Of a stretch of DNA of 32,520 nt, positions 8,495 through 16,156 are shown piece after piece (the first letter of the stretch is position 1; each line of letters starts with the position of its first letter). The stretch comes from Zetaproteobacteria bacterium (GTDB lineage Bacteria > Pseudomonadota > Alphaproteobacteria > Micavibrionales > Micavibrionaceae): positions 124,045-156,564 of the forward strand of contig NVXI01000004.1 in NCBI GenBank assembly GCA_002747015.1, written 5' to 3'. The notes under the pieces are model-generated. The model saw only the letters and a list, made by a program, of their open reading frames with translations, searched no databases and was not told the DNA's origin. A program made the position numbers and the translations under genes.

Positions 8495-10132
8495 TTAATT
8501 ATCACGTTTTAATGCCCATTTAACACGGGCTTCATCCTCTGCCATTTGTCCGTAAATAACAATTTGTTTGGTTTTACGCGGGATTGTGCCTTCGCCGAGA
8601 TAGAGGCTGTCTTCGAGGGCGAGCATACCGCCAGAGCGTGTAAAGCGCCAACCGATACCGCCAGGAATGCGCAGAAGGATTTCCTCCCCGTCATTCGTGA
8701 AGGAGGCGTTGACATTGGGGTGTAGATGAAATCTTAGAGCCGTTTCTACAGGACAAATAAGTTCAAAGGCGCACGCAAAATCATCTTGACCGCGTAAATC
8801 ATGCCCATCATCGGTTAGATAAATTTTTCTGGTGTGGGTAATACCGTTCAGCGCGACATAGCCGTCATGAGATGCGATGAGAAGGCTGGCTTCTTTTGTG
8901 TCCTCACGTTGCAAGGTGCATTGGGTCACTTTTCGTTCGAAGTGCCCGTTCTTTTTTATTTCGCAAGCGTTGCGGTAATCTAGGCAACCGGTGCTGTGTG
9001 CGGCGGTTGAGCGCAGAGCATCCTGCCATTGTTTTGATGATGGGTGTGAGCCACATGAAACGAAAATTCGTTCTTTGCCGTAGGAGAATTCAAAAGCAAG
9101 AGGCGCGGCGTGTGCAGTTTTGTCATAAGGTGTTCTTTGTGATCGACCCGTATCCATGACTAGTAAAGCGCGCCCAGATTCAAGGCGTTCAAAGCCCATT
9201 TGTTTAAGGCTTAGTTTTGCAGGTTTGTGCGTGCCTGCTTGTGCCAATATGAAATCGATGCTCGCCGAATTGCCTTCTTGTGCGCCATGGAATAGACCGA
9301 ATTTACGGTCACGATATCGGAAGAGACGTAGAGCGCTGCTCATATTGTCAATCGTATCACTGAGGAAATTTGGTACAGGATAACCACCAGAATTTAAGGC
9401 GGTACGGATATCGACAATCAGCTCTAATGCATCAAGCAGTGTCGCGGGAGAGCGCGATATATGTCCGCCATCAGGTAAAATTTGTGTATTAACAACACTT
9501 TCAAGATTGCTTAGTGCTTGTTCGATCCATTTTTCATGCCCCTCAAGGGATATTGCCGCGTATAAAAGGCCTTTTATTGCCTCAAGAGTTGCGATGCTCG
9601 ATAGGTTATATGAGCGCGATAGAGCATTACTTAAGTGTTTTGTTTGTTTCACAAGAGAGGATAGAAACTTATCTTCGAAGGCTTCTGTTGCGGTGGCACA
9701 GAAAAAATCATAATGGCAGATCCACATAGAGATCCTGCGGCCAATTAAATCGGTGCGCCAACTTTGTGTATCCCAGCAGCCATAACGATTAATCCAGCTT
9801 TCGATCATTAGGCGTCCCTGCTCTCTTGCCAGTGCGCCGTCGAGTGTACGTAAATCCCGCAACCAGCTGAAACCATGCATGTGAGAGAGCCATACTTCAT
9901 CTGTTTCTTCTGGGCTCCACCATTCGTCAAACCATTGTGCGCCCGTGCGCTCTCCGACGCCGGCGGCGTTTAAGAGGCTTTGAGCTTTGTCTGCATTACC
10001 TGGCCATGGGTCAATTGGACGTGCGATTAGACGATCAGGCGTATTTTCATACAAGCTCCAATTATATAGAAAGCTGTTATAGGTGAGGTGCCCTGCTTTG
10101 CTTTTTAGAGTATTGATGAAATGAAGAGGCAT
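8495..10132 (-). CDS. Heparinase II/III family protein
   Basis: This 545-residue protein has the two-part layout of the heparinase II/III family found widely in alphaproteobacteria: an alpha-helical N-terminal toroid (about 40-300, rich in W and including WINRYGCWDTQSWRTDLIGRR) and a beta-sandwich C-terminal domain (about 310-530, with FEFSYGKERIFVSCGSH and LRFHLHPNV). Family members are polysaccharide lyases, but the alphaproteobacterial group has no proven substrate. No signal peptide is visible, so a cytoplasmic role is possible. It starts 30 bases after rpe with a GAGAG ribosome site and is probably co-transcribed with it. In many alphaproteobacteria a heparinase-like gene sits between rsmB and purH; here rsmB is nearby but two unrelated genes intervene and purH is not in the window. 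Confidence 0.9.
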   Translation of the reverse strand: MPLHFINTLKSKAGHLTYNSFLYNWSLYENTPDRLIARPIDPWPGNADKAQSLLNAAGVGERTGAQWFDEWWSPEETDEVWLSHMHGFSWLRDLRTLDGALAREQGRLMIESWINRYGCWDTQSWRTDLIGRRISMWICHYDFFCATATEAFEDKFLSSLVKQTKHLSNALSRSYNLSSIATLEAIKGLLYAAISLEGHEKWIEQALSNLESVVNTQILPDGGHISRSPATLLDALELIVDIRTALNSGGYPVPNFLSDTIDNMSSALRLFRYRDRKFGLFHGAQEGNSASIDFILAQAGTHKPAKLSLKQMGFERLESGRALLVMDTGRSQRTPYDKTAHAAPLAFEFSYGKERIFVSCGSHPSSKQWQDALRSTAAHSTGCLDYRNACEIKKNGHFERKVTQCTLQREDTKEASLLIASHDGYVALNGITHTRKIYLTDDGHDLRGQDDFACAFELICPVETALRFHLHPNVNASFTNDGEEILLRIPGGIGWRFTRSGGMLALEDSLYLGEGTIPRKTKQIVIYGQMAEDEARVKWALKRDN

Positions 10133-10162
10133 GATTTTCTCTCTTTCGGAGGTCAGGTTTTA

Positions 10163-10819
10163 TTATGATGGTCTTAAGGCGTTAATATTTTCGGCGTATT
10201 TGTCCGGCCCGTCTTTGAAAACGGCAGTACCGGCAACAAGAACATTGGCACCGGCGGTGATAACTTGTTTCGCAGTCTCGGGGTTTACGCCACCGTCTAC
10301 TTCTAAATCAATGTCGCGACCTGTTGCGTCAATCATGCGGCGTGCCTCGGATATTTTATCGAGGAGAGGAATAAAGCTTTGGCCGCCAAAGCCAGGGTTT
10401 ACGGTCATAATCAAAATAAGGTCAACCATATCCATTACATGCTTTATTGTATTAAGCGGTGTATGTGGGTTAAGGGATATGCCGGCCTTCACGCCTTTTG
10501 CTTTGATATGTTGCAGAGTGCGATGAAGGTGGGGGCTGGCCTCTGCATGGGCGGTGATAATATCTGATCCTGCGGCGACGAAATCATCAATCAGGTAATC
10601 GACAGGAGAAATCATCAAGTGAACATCGAATATTTTGGTTGTGCATTTGCGGATGGCCTTGACCACGGGCGCACCAAAAGTAAGGTTTGGCACGAAATGC
10701 CCATCCATAACATCTATATGGATATATTCCGCGCCAGCTTTATCAATGGCGGACACTTCGTGCCCTAATATAGAGAAGTCAGCGGACAAAATAGAAGGTG
10801 CAATACGGATATTGGACAT
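10163..10819 (-). CDS. rpe: Ribulose-phosphate 3-epimerase
   Basis: Rpe interconverts ribulose 5-phosphate and xylulose 5-phosphate in the pentose phosphate pathway. The 218-residue product is full length and shows the TIM-barrel landmarks in order: [47 protein letters not shown], and [12 protein letters not shown]. The metal-binding His and Asp pairs of these motifs are intact. The 200-base gap upstream holds a short hairpin (GCGTT at 10842-10846 pairing with AACGC at 10851-10855) in the leader, of unknown meaning. The heparinase-like gene follows after 30 bases on the same strand, suggesting one transcript. Confidence 0.97.
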   Translation of the reverse strand: MSNIRIAPSILSADFSILGHEVSAIDKAGAEYIHIDVMDGHFVPNLTFGAPVVKAIRKCTTKIFDVHLMISPVDYLIDDFVAAGSDIITAHAEASPHLHRTLQHIKAKGVKAGISLNPHTPLNTIKHVMDMVDLILIMTVNPGFGGQSFIPLLDKISEARRMIDATGRDIDLEVDGGVNPETAKQVITAGANVLVAGTAVFKDGPDKYAENINALRPS

Positions 10820-11029
10820 ATCAGATACTCATAGGTGAACTGCGTTTTGGAACGCGCAAATGGGAAAACGAATCAAAGAGGTGTAATTCATACAGATTAC
10901 TCAATATATATACCAGATTATACGAAAGATATCCACAGGATTTTGATACTATGGGGCCGAGCTTTTGTTTTTTTACAAACAAGTCACTTTTATGTTAAAA
11001 TGCAGTAACGAAATAAAGCGGTGAAAATA

Positions 11030-11866
11030 ATGGGTGTGAATTCAGAAGCATACGACCAAAGTGTCGAAAGATGGGAGGAGGCGAATGCCGCCGTGGCCGA
11101 GGCTATTGGCCGCCCTGAATTAATGGATACTCTATCTGAGAGCCAACCGGAAACCATTGAAGAATTAAATTTGCAAGCATATAATCGTGAAGCTGTAGCA
11201 GAGCAAGCAACACGTTATCTTGATGCATGTGATAATTATTTTGAAGCATTAGATGAGCCGTTAACGGTAGTGCAACGTGAAGAATTCATTATGCATATTC
11301 CACTAGAGCCGAATAAATTGGCAGAAATCTCTTATTATATGGAGCAAATGACACCTGAGATTGCTCGCTATCAACGGGCATTGAATGAGCAGGGGTTTGA
11401 TCAAGGACAAAAGCAAGAAATTACCCAAGGAATTCCACGTAGCCGCAATAATATTATAGAAGTTGCGCAGCATTATTCCGAATATTCAGAGATATCAGTG
11501 AAACCATATCAAAACATGTTGGGGCATACCGCCTATAAGGATGAAGTGAATGAAGTCTTGCCGACGTTACCACCCACCCCAAGCGTTATTTCTGCGCAGT
11601 CCTATCAGGTTGAGCATAATTTAGGTCCTCTTAAACCGGAGGAAGAATCGGTTGAAAATAATTATACGCAAGTTACTCCCGCAGCCGAGGCGATTGTTTA
11701 TGACGTGGTTGCCGAGGGTTCTATACCATCCGATACGATGCTTACTAATAGTTTTGCAAATGCCGATGCTCATGTTGGTTCAGAATCTCTGGAGATGATG
11801 CGTGTTGCAGAGGTTGATCAGCCGAATGTGAGTTTCGACACCACAAGTAACTATAGTTTTTCGTAA
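11030..11866 (+). CDS. Uncharacterised 278-residue acidic protein
   Basis: I do not recognise this protein. It has no signal peptide or membrane helix and is strongly acidic. The first 175 residues look alpha-helical, with repeated AEIAR/EQ-type stretches that may form coiled coils (for example EEANAAVAEAIGRPEL and AVAEQATRYLDACDNYFEAL). The last 100 residues are rich in P, S, T and E and appear disordered. The ATG at 11030 is preferred over an in-frame GTG at 11021; neither has a textbook Shine-Dalgarno. It is divergent from rpe and followed 88 bases later by a secreted membrane-anchored protein. Codon use resembles the neighbours, so recent transfer is not indicated. Confidence 0.65.
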   Translation: MGVNSEAYDQSVERWEEANAAVAEAIGRPELMDTLSESQPETIEELNLQAYNREAVAEQATRYLDACDNYFEALDEPLTVVQREEFIMHIPLEPNKLAEISYYMEQMTPEIARYQRALNEQGFDQGQKQEITQGIPRSRNNIIEVAQHYSEYSEISVKPYQNMLGHTAYKDEVNEVLPTLPPTPSVISAQSYQVEHNLGPLKPEEESVENNYTQVTPAAEAIVYDVVAEGSIPSDTMLTNSFANADAHVGSESLEMMRVAEVDQPNVSFDTTSNYSFS

Positions 11867-11882
11867 AAATCAGTTTCCAAGT

Positions 11883-11928
11883 TTAAAATTAAGTCTTGTG
11901 CTCGCTTGTCGATATTGTCTAATTTTAA
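11883..11928. repeat. AT-only inverted repeat in the gap after 11866
   Basis: Nine-base arms TTAAAATTA (11883-11891) and TAATTTTAA (11920-11928) flank a 28-base loop. The stem is AT-only and weak and has no following T-run, so a standard intrinsic terminator is unlikely. It may be an operator or chance. Confidence 0.2.
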
Positions 11929-11954
11929 GTTCTTGATCCTGATGAGGCAATAAA

Positions 11955-12395
11955 ATGAAGCTCTTTTTTGTAATCCTATCATTCTTAGTTATTTCTGTTG
12001 CATCGATCCAGCCAGCATATGCAGGTACAATACGTTTTGGTGCAGATCAAAGCATTGTGAAAATATCCGATCTCAGTTTTAAAGGCCCAAAGGGGGAAGA
12101 GATTTTTCTAGCACATGTTGTGACGACACAATTCTTTATTCTTGGTCTCTATGTGAAAGATGATGGTTATGCATTAGGCATAAAAGGGGAGCGCAAAGGA
12201 TTTTACCCTTTTCCGGAAGCTGAGAAAGTTAAACAACTTCAGGCGCTGGGTATTCTTTCTGACCCCTTGCCGGAATATAAGTTGAAAACGTTTGATTATG
12301 TGATTGGCTATTCCTTGTGGATTTTTCTTGCGGCCATGCTTGGCTGGGGTCTTCTTAAGTCTGCATTTTCGCGTAAAAAATCAGCACCCCTTTGA
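11955..12395 (+). CDS. Uncharacterised exported protein with C-terminal membrane anchor
   Basis: A 146-residue protein with a clear signal peptide (MKLFFVILSFLVISVASIQ..., cleaved near AYA/GT), an exported domain of about 90 residues, and one membrane helix near the C-terminus (YSLWIFLAAMLGWGLLK) followed by a basic tail (SRKKSAPL) that should stay in the cytoplasm. The topology is therefore periplasmic with a C-terminal anchor. The exported part contains VVTTQFFILGLYVKDDGYALGIKG, suggesting beta structure. No enzymatic motif is visible and no cysteines are present in the mature protein. It is convergent with rsmB, whose stop is only four bases away, so the two transcripts must overlap. Confidence 0.75.
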   Translation: MKLFFVILSFLVISVASIQPAYAGTIRFGADQSIVKISDLSFKGPKGEEIFLAHVVTTQFFILGLYVKDDGYALGIKGERKGFYPFPEAEKVKQLQALGILSDPLPEYKLKTFDYVIGYSLWIFLAAMLGWGLLKSAFSRKKSAPL

Positions 12396-12399
12396 TCAT

Positions 12400-13785
12400 T
12401 TATTTTGTTCGCGTTAATCTCGAGATGAAAAACCCGTCCATACCGCCCTGCGGCGCGAGGCTATAGGGCAAAATACGCAGATCGCCTTGCTCATTGATCA
12501 GTTCATCATAATTGCCGATTTCTTGTGGTGTGATGGCAATCCGTTCAAAATTCGGATTTTGTTTCAGGAATTTTTCAACTTGGTGCTCACCTTCGTCTTT
12601 TTGCAAGGAGCATGTGCAATAGATAAGCAAGCCGCCAACGCCAAGCATTTCTCCGGCGTGGGCAAGCAAGCGTTCTTGAATAGACATTAATCCGGTAATA
12701 TCTTTGAGAGATTTTAAATATCCTGTATCGGGATGGCGACGGATTGTTCCGGTAGCAGAGCAGGGCGCATCGAGTAAAATGCGTTGTGGCGTTTCGGTGG
12801 TTTTCCATGCGGCGGCGTCTGATACTTCGATTTTTACCCGATCTTGCAAATCCATCCGCACTAAATTTTCCTTCAGGCGTTTGAGGCGTTTTGCGGAACG
12901 GTCAATGGCGGTGACATTTGCACCCATCGCAGCCAGTTGCAGAGTCTTTCCCCCTGGTGCGGCGCAAAAGTCAATAACGTCCTGCCCAGCGATATCACCG
13001 AATAGAGTGGCGGGGATGGCGGCGGCGGCATCTTGTATCCACCATTTTCCATCGTCAAAGCCCTCCATCTCACGGATGTTGCCACCAATTATGCGCCGTA
13101 GTGTTCCGGTTGAAAGCTCGCTTGCTTGTAGGGCGTTACCCCAATAAGGGCGGTCATCGGGGGATTTAACGGTAATATCTAGTGGGGCCTCGTTCATATT
13201 GGCCTCGGCAATTTGCGCCGCTCCGCTCATGCCGTAATCTTCTATCCAGATTTTTAACAGCCATTCGGGCGTATTTAATCGCCCTGCATCCTGATGTTCT
13301 ATGCGCGCCGCACCTTCACGACTTAGCTTGCGTAGAATAGCATTTACAAAGGCTTTTTGCCGTCCCATGCCCATTTCTTCGATCAGGCGCACAGAGGTAT
13401 CGACACTGGCGTGATCGGGAACGACCATAAAGAAAAGCTGTGTTACACCAAGGCGTAAAATATTGCGTACGGCGGGTGTTCTTAAATCACCCGGGCGGTT
13501 TTGTGCAAAAGTGATGAGATCATCAATTTGTCCCAATCGGCGCAGCGTAGTGGTGAGAAGCATCCGCGTGAAGGCGCGTTGTTGCTGCGGTAGTGCGGCA
13601 AAATCGTCAGAATTATCAAGGGTGATATCCAAAGCATTGCGCCGATCAAGGACATTACCCAGCATATTGAGTGCGACCCTTCGTGGGTGCAGGATATCAT
13701 TTTCTTCGGCTGAGTCTTCTGGCCCACTTTTCGGATTTTCGTTTTGTGCGCTGTCGTGATTTTGGTTGTTTTTTGATAAATTCAT
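12400..13785 (-). CDS. rsmB: 16S rRNA (cytosine-967-C5)-methyltransferase RsmB
   Basis: RsmB methylates C967 of 16S rRNA using S-adenosylmethionine. The product has the expected two halves: an N-terminal NusB-like helical domain (LNMLGNVLDRRNALDITL through FVNAILRKLSREG) and a C-terminal Rossmann methyltransferase with the SAM-binding VIDFCAAPGGKTLQLA, the DAPCSATGTIRRHPD motif IV, and YCTCSL motif VI carrying the second catalytic Cys. A polar, acidic N-terminal extension of about 35 residues precedes the NusB domain. An ATG at 13785 is chosen (461 residues); an in-frame TTG at 13797 would add four. It is divergent from the DUF1674 gene, as in other alphaproteobacteria where these two are neighbours. 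Confidence 0.95.
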   Translation of the reverse strand: MNLSKNNQNHDSAQNENPKSGPEDSAEENDILHPRRVALNMLGNVLDRRNALDITLDNSDDFAALPQQQRAFTRMLLTTTLRRLGQIDDLITFAQNRPGDLRTPAVRNILRLGVTQLFFMVVPDHASVDTSVRLIEEMGMGRQKAFVNAILRKLSREGAARIEHQDAGRLNTPEWLLKIWIEDYGMSGAAQIAEANMNEAPLDITVKSPDDRPYWGNALQASELSTGTLRRIIGGNIREMEGFDDGKWWIQDAAAAIPATLFGDIAGQDVIDFCAAPGGKTLQLAAMGANVTAIDRSAKRLKRLKENLVRMDLQDRVKIEVSDAAAWKTTETPQRILLDAPCSATGTIRRHPDTGYLKSLKDITGLMSIQERLLAHAGEMLGVGGLLIYCTCSLQKDEGEHQVEKFLKQNPNFERIAITPQEIGNYDELINEQGDLRILPYSLAPQGGMDGFFISRLTRTK

Positions 13786-13820
13786 TTGCTCAATCAATCT
13801 GTTTTATCTTACTATTAAGC

Positions 13821-13973
13821 ATGGACACAAAAAAACCAAGCCCTGTTGTGCAAGATAAGCCGAAAACTTTGCCTGAAAAGGACAAAGAGCAAGAATTTGG
13901 CGGGTTTGAGAACAGGCTGGAACCGACACGTTATGGTGATTGGGAAGTTAATGGGCGGTGCTCGGATTTTTAA
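13821..13973 (+). CDS. DUF1674 / SDHAF4-type succinate dehydrogenase assembly factor
   Basis: A 50-residue protein ending in EPTRYGDWEVNGRCSDF, the hallmark C-terminus of the DUF1674 family, whose mitochondrial member SDHAF4 (Sdh8) binds the flavinylated SdhA subunit and aids complex II assembly. The first 30 residues are charged and disordered (KPSPVVQDKPKTLPEKDKEQ), as is usual. The ATG at 13821 fits the family length; the same frame is open further upstream, but that would run into the divergent rsmB gene. No sdh genes are in the window. It lies 24 bases before the DUF1223 gene and is probably co-transcribed with it. Confidence 0.9.
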   Translation: MDTKKPSPVVQDKPKTLPEKDKEQEFGGFENRLEPTRYGDWEVNGRCSDF

Positions 13974-13997
13974 TCATTTAAGATAATAGAGAGTATC

Positions 13998-14882
13998 ATG
14001 AAATCTCATAAGAAATTTTCTGGATATTATGTAGGCTTCGTATTGGTAATGCTTTGCGTTTCAGGATTTTCAAATTCTGCGTCCAGCACGACGGTGATTG
14101 AGTTTTTTGGTAGAAACTCTTGTTCGGCTGATGTGATCGTCCAAGATTCGTTGAAAAATATTTTGCAAAGTGAAGAAGATGTAATCATTATTAATTGTCG
14201 GACGTGGTTTGATAAGGAAGCTTCAGCAAAGACTTTTTCACATAAATTTTGTAATGATCGTGATGACTTCTATACAAAAAAATTTAGAGCGACAAATATG
14301 TTTTACACCTCTCCATTGGTGGTTAATGGTCGCTGGGATGCGTTTTATAAAGATATTATGCCCGCGGTAAAGATGGGACAATCGGATAAGATTGAGCCGA
14401 TTGTACTGAAAGTACATGATGATATGCTTGATATCACAATACCGGAGATGAGCTCGACGGTGGGTTCGGGCGATATTATGCTCTATGCATATATGCCATC
14501 ACAAGGTGGGACTGCTAGTTTGTATGTTGATCCTGATGTGTCTTTGACAGATGAGATGAAAGAGCGCATCGGTGCAAATCAAAGTGTTCCCTTTGTAACC
14601 AAGAGAAGTATGGACCCTTATTATATTCGTCCAGTTTTGTCGATGGCAAAGATAGGGCATTGGAATGGAACGCAAATCAGTATGACAGTGTCATTGGATG
14701 AAGTGTCGACAATGGCAGCCTCAGCTGCACAAGATTTGAGTTATATTGTGGTTTTGTATGAAGGTGGGGAGATTGGCCCTATTTTGGCGGTGGGAGAGGT
14801 TGTCTCCGAGAAGGAATTTAACAACACATTGCCCAATAGCACACCGATGGAGATAAAGTTTTTATCTGCTCCGAAGTTATAG
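13998..14882 (+). CDS. Exported DUF1223 family protein, thioredoxin-like, lacking the CxxC pair
   Basis: The 294-residue product has an N-terminal signal segment (GYYVGFVLVMLCVSGFS) and then the DUF1223 thioredoxin-like pattern: VIEFFGRNSCSADVIV aligns with the family's VELFTSQGCSSCPPAD, and YTSPLVVNGRWDAF with YTPQMVVNG. The first active-site Cys is kept but the second position is Asp (CSAD instead of CSSC), so a classic dithiol redox role is unlikely. The C-terminal half is a beta-rich domain ending in LYEGGEIGPILAVGEV, where the family often has the same kind of strand. GAGAG five bases before the ATG is the ribosome site. It is periplasmic by prediction; the function of the family is not established. 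Confidence 0.8.
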   Translation: MKSHKKFSGYYVGFVLVMLCVSGFSNSASSTTVIEFFGRNSCSADVIVQDSLKNILQSEEDVIIINCRTWFDKEASAKTFSHKFCNDRDDFYTKKFRATNMFYTSPLVVNGRWDAFYKDIMPAVKMGQSDKIEPIVLKVHDDMLDITIPEMSSTVGSGDIMLYAYMPSQGGTASLYVDPDVSLTDEMKERIGANQSVPFVTKRSMDPYYIRPVLSMAKIGHWNGTQISMTVSLDEVSTMAASAAQDLSYIVVLYEGGEIGPILAVGEVVSEKEFNNTLPNSTPMEIKFLSAPKL

Positions 14883-14904
14883 TTCTTTAATTTTTTTGGG
14901 GAAA

Positions 14905-15690
14905 CTATCCCAATTCGATAATAAGTGGTGCGTGGTCGCTGGGTTTTTCCCAATCACGGACATGGCTTGGGATGTCGTGGTTTGTTAATTTTGATTTTAG
15001 TGGCGGCGTTACCCAAATATGATCCAGTCTGCGCCCGCGATTTGATTTTTTCCAGTCGCGGTTTCTATAGGACCACCATGTATAGCATTTTTCATCATCG
15101 GGAACGAAGTGACGAGAGGTATCTGTCCAGTCTAGGGTGCGTTGCATTTTGCCAAGTTGTTCGATCTCTATTGGTGTGTGGGAGACGACTTTTAAAAGCT
15201 GTTTATGGGACCAGACATCATGCTCACGCGGGGCGATATTAAAATCTCCAACCACCATAAGCGGGTTGTCATTCGTATAGTTTTTACTGAAAAACGCGGA
15301 TATTTCTTCAATGAAATCAAGCTTATGGGCGAATTTTTCATTGATAGCGCGATCAGGCTCATCGCCACCCGCAGGGATATAGAGATTATGAAGCTCAAAG
15401 TCCGAAAAATTAACAGATATATGACGGCAATCATTCTTATTGACGCGATTATATGTTTGGGGATTTTTGAACGGGATACGTGAGATAATTGCAACACCGT
15501 TATAGCTTTTCATGCCACTAAAATGGATATGTTCGTAGCCGGCATCCTTGATGGTATCCAAGGGAAAATGCTCATCGGGCGTTTTTGTTTCTTGTAGACA
15601 AACCACATCCAGATTGGATTCTTTCATCAGGCGCAGAAGTTGGGGCGCGCGCAAGCGTACCGAATTTATATTCCATGTTGCGATACGCAT
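14905..15690 (-). CDS. xth: Exodeoxyribonuclease III
   Basis: A member of the exonuclease III / AP endonuclease family, which cuts DNA at abasic sites and degrades one strand from 3' ends in base excision repair. The 261-residue protein is full length and retains the active-site set: Asn7 (TWNINSVRLR), Glu34 (CLQETK), Tyr104 (LYIPAGG), Asp149 and Asn151 (VGDFNIAP), and Asp252-His253 (SDHAPLIIEL). A purine-rich AAGAG precedes the ATG. It follows ybaB after 37 bases on the same strand. It occupies the place where recR usually follows ybaB, so the repair gene in this block has been exchanged. It converges with the DUF1223 gene. Confidence 0.96.
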   Translation of the reverse strand: MRIATWNINSVRLRAPQLLRLMKESNLDVVCLQETKTPDEHFPLDTIKDAGYEHIHFSGMKSYNGVAIISRIPFKNPQTYNRVNKNDCRHISVNFSDFELHNLYIPAGGDEPDRAINEKFAHKLDFIEEISAFFSKNYTNDNPLMVVGDFNIAPREHDVWSHKQLLKVVSHTPIEIEQLGKMQRTLDWTDTSRHFVPDDEKCYTWWSYRNRDWKKSNRGRRLDHIWVTPPLKSKLTNHDIPSHVRDWEKPSDHAPLIIELG

Positions 15691-15727
15691 TCCATAGTCT
15701 CTTTATGTTTTTGGAGTGATGTTTAAA

Positions 15728-16042
15728 TTAACCGCCCATGCCAGCAGGAAGGTCTAGCCCTTCCATCAAGGATTTGGTTTCGCTCTTGATGCGCTCCTCC
15801 TTGGTGTCATTTGCATTATTCATTGCCGCGGTGATGAGATCTTCAAGCGTTTCTTTATCGGAGGCTAGTAAGCTGTCGTCAATATCGATGTGTAATACTT
15901 TTCCAGAGCAAGACATTCTTACCTTAACTAATCCGCCACCAGACTCGGCTGTGACCTCAATATCTTTTAGCTTTTCTTGCACTTCTTGCAATTTGAATTG
16001 CATTTCTTGTGCTTGTTTCATCATTTTTTGAAAGTTCATCAT
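15728..16042 (-). CDS. ybaB: YbaB/EbfC family nucleoid-associated protein
   Basis: A 104-residue DNA-binding dimer of the YbaB/EbfC family, seen almost everywhere downstream of dnaX. Recognition rests on the N-terminal MMKQAQEMQFKLQEVQEKL helix, the VTAESGGGLVKVRMSCSGKV beta hairpin, and the EDLITAAMNNAND helix; the glycine-rich C-terminus (LPAGMGG) is also typical. A strong GAGGAA lies seven bases before the first of two adjacent ATG codons at 16042. The 114-base gap to dnaX contains a perfect 14-base palindrome. recR, the usual third member, is absent. Confidence 0.95.
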   Translation of the reverse strand: MMNFQKMMKQAQEMQFKLQEVQEKLKDIEVTAESGGGLVKVRMSCSGKVLHIDIDDSLLASDKETLEDLITAAMNNANDTKEERIKSETKSLMEGLDLPAGMGG

Positions 16043-16087
16043 GTCGTTGTTCCTCTATTCATTTATACGTCGTTATTCACATCCTCA

Positions 16088-16101
16088 CGTAGTTAACTAC
16101 G
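16088..16101. repeat. Perfect palindrome CGTAGTTAACTACG between dnaX and ybaB
   Basis: A 14-base perfect palindrome sits in the gap between the dnaX stop (16157) and the ybaB start (16042). The sequence around it also repeats CGTCGTT on both sides (near 16069 and 16105). There is no T-run on either strand, so it is not a standard terminator. It could be a protein-binding site or a small dispersed repeat. Confidence 0.5.
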
Positions 16102-16156
16102 CTTCGTCGTTCATGCCTAGTATAAATAAAGATATGAACAACTGTGATTTTAGGCC

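Noticed and set aside
12704..13147. 147-residue plus-strand frame inside rsmB
   Set aside because: It is antisense to the conserved methyltransferase domain and resembles no protein family.
13671..13973. Longer 100-residue version of the DUF1674 protein
   Set aside because: The upstream half lies antisense inside rsmB and does not belong to the family, whose conserved part fits the start at 13821.
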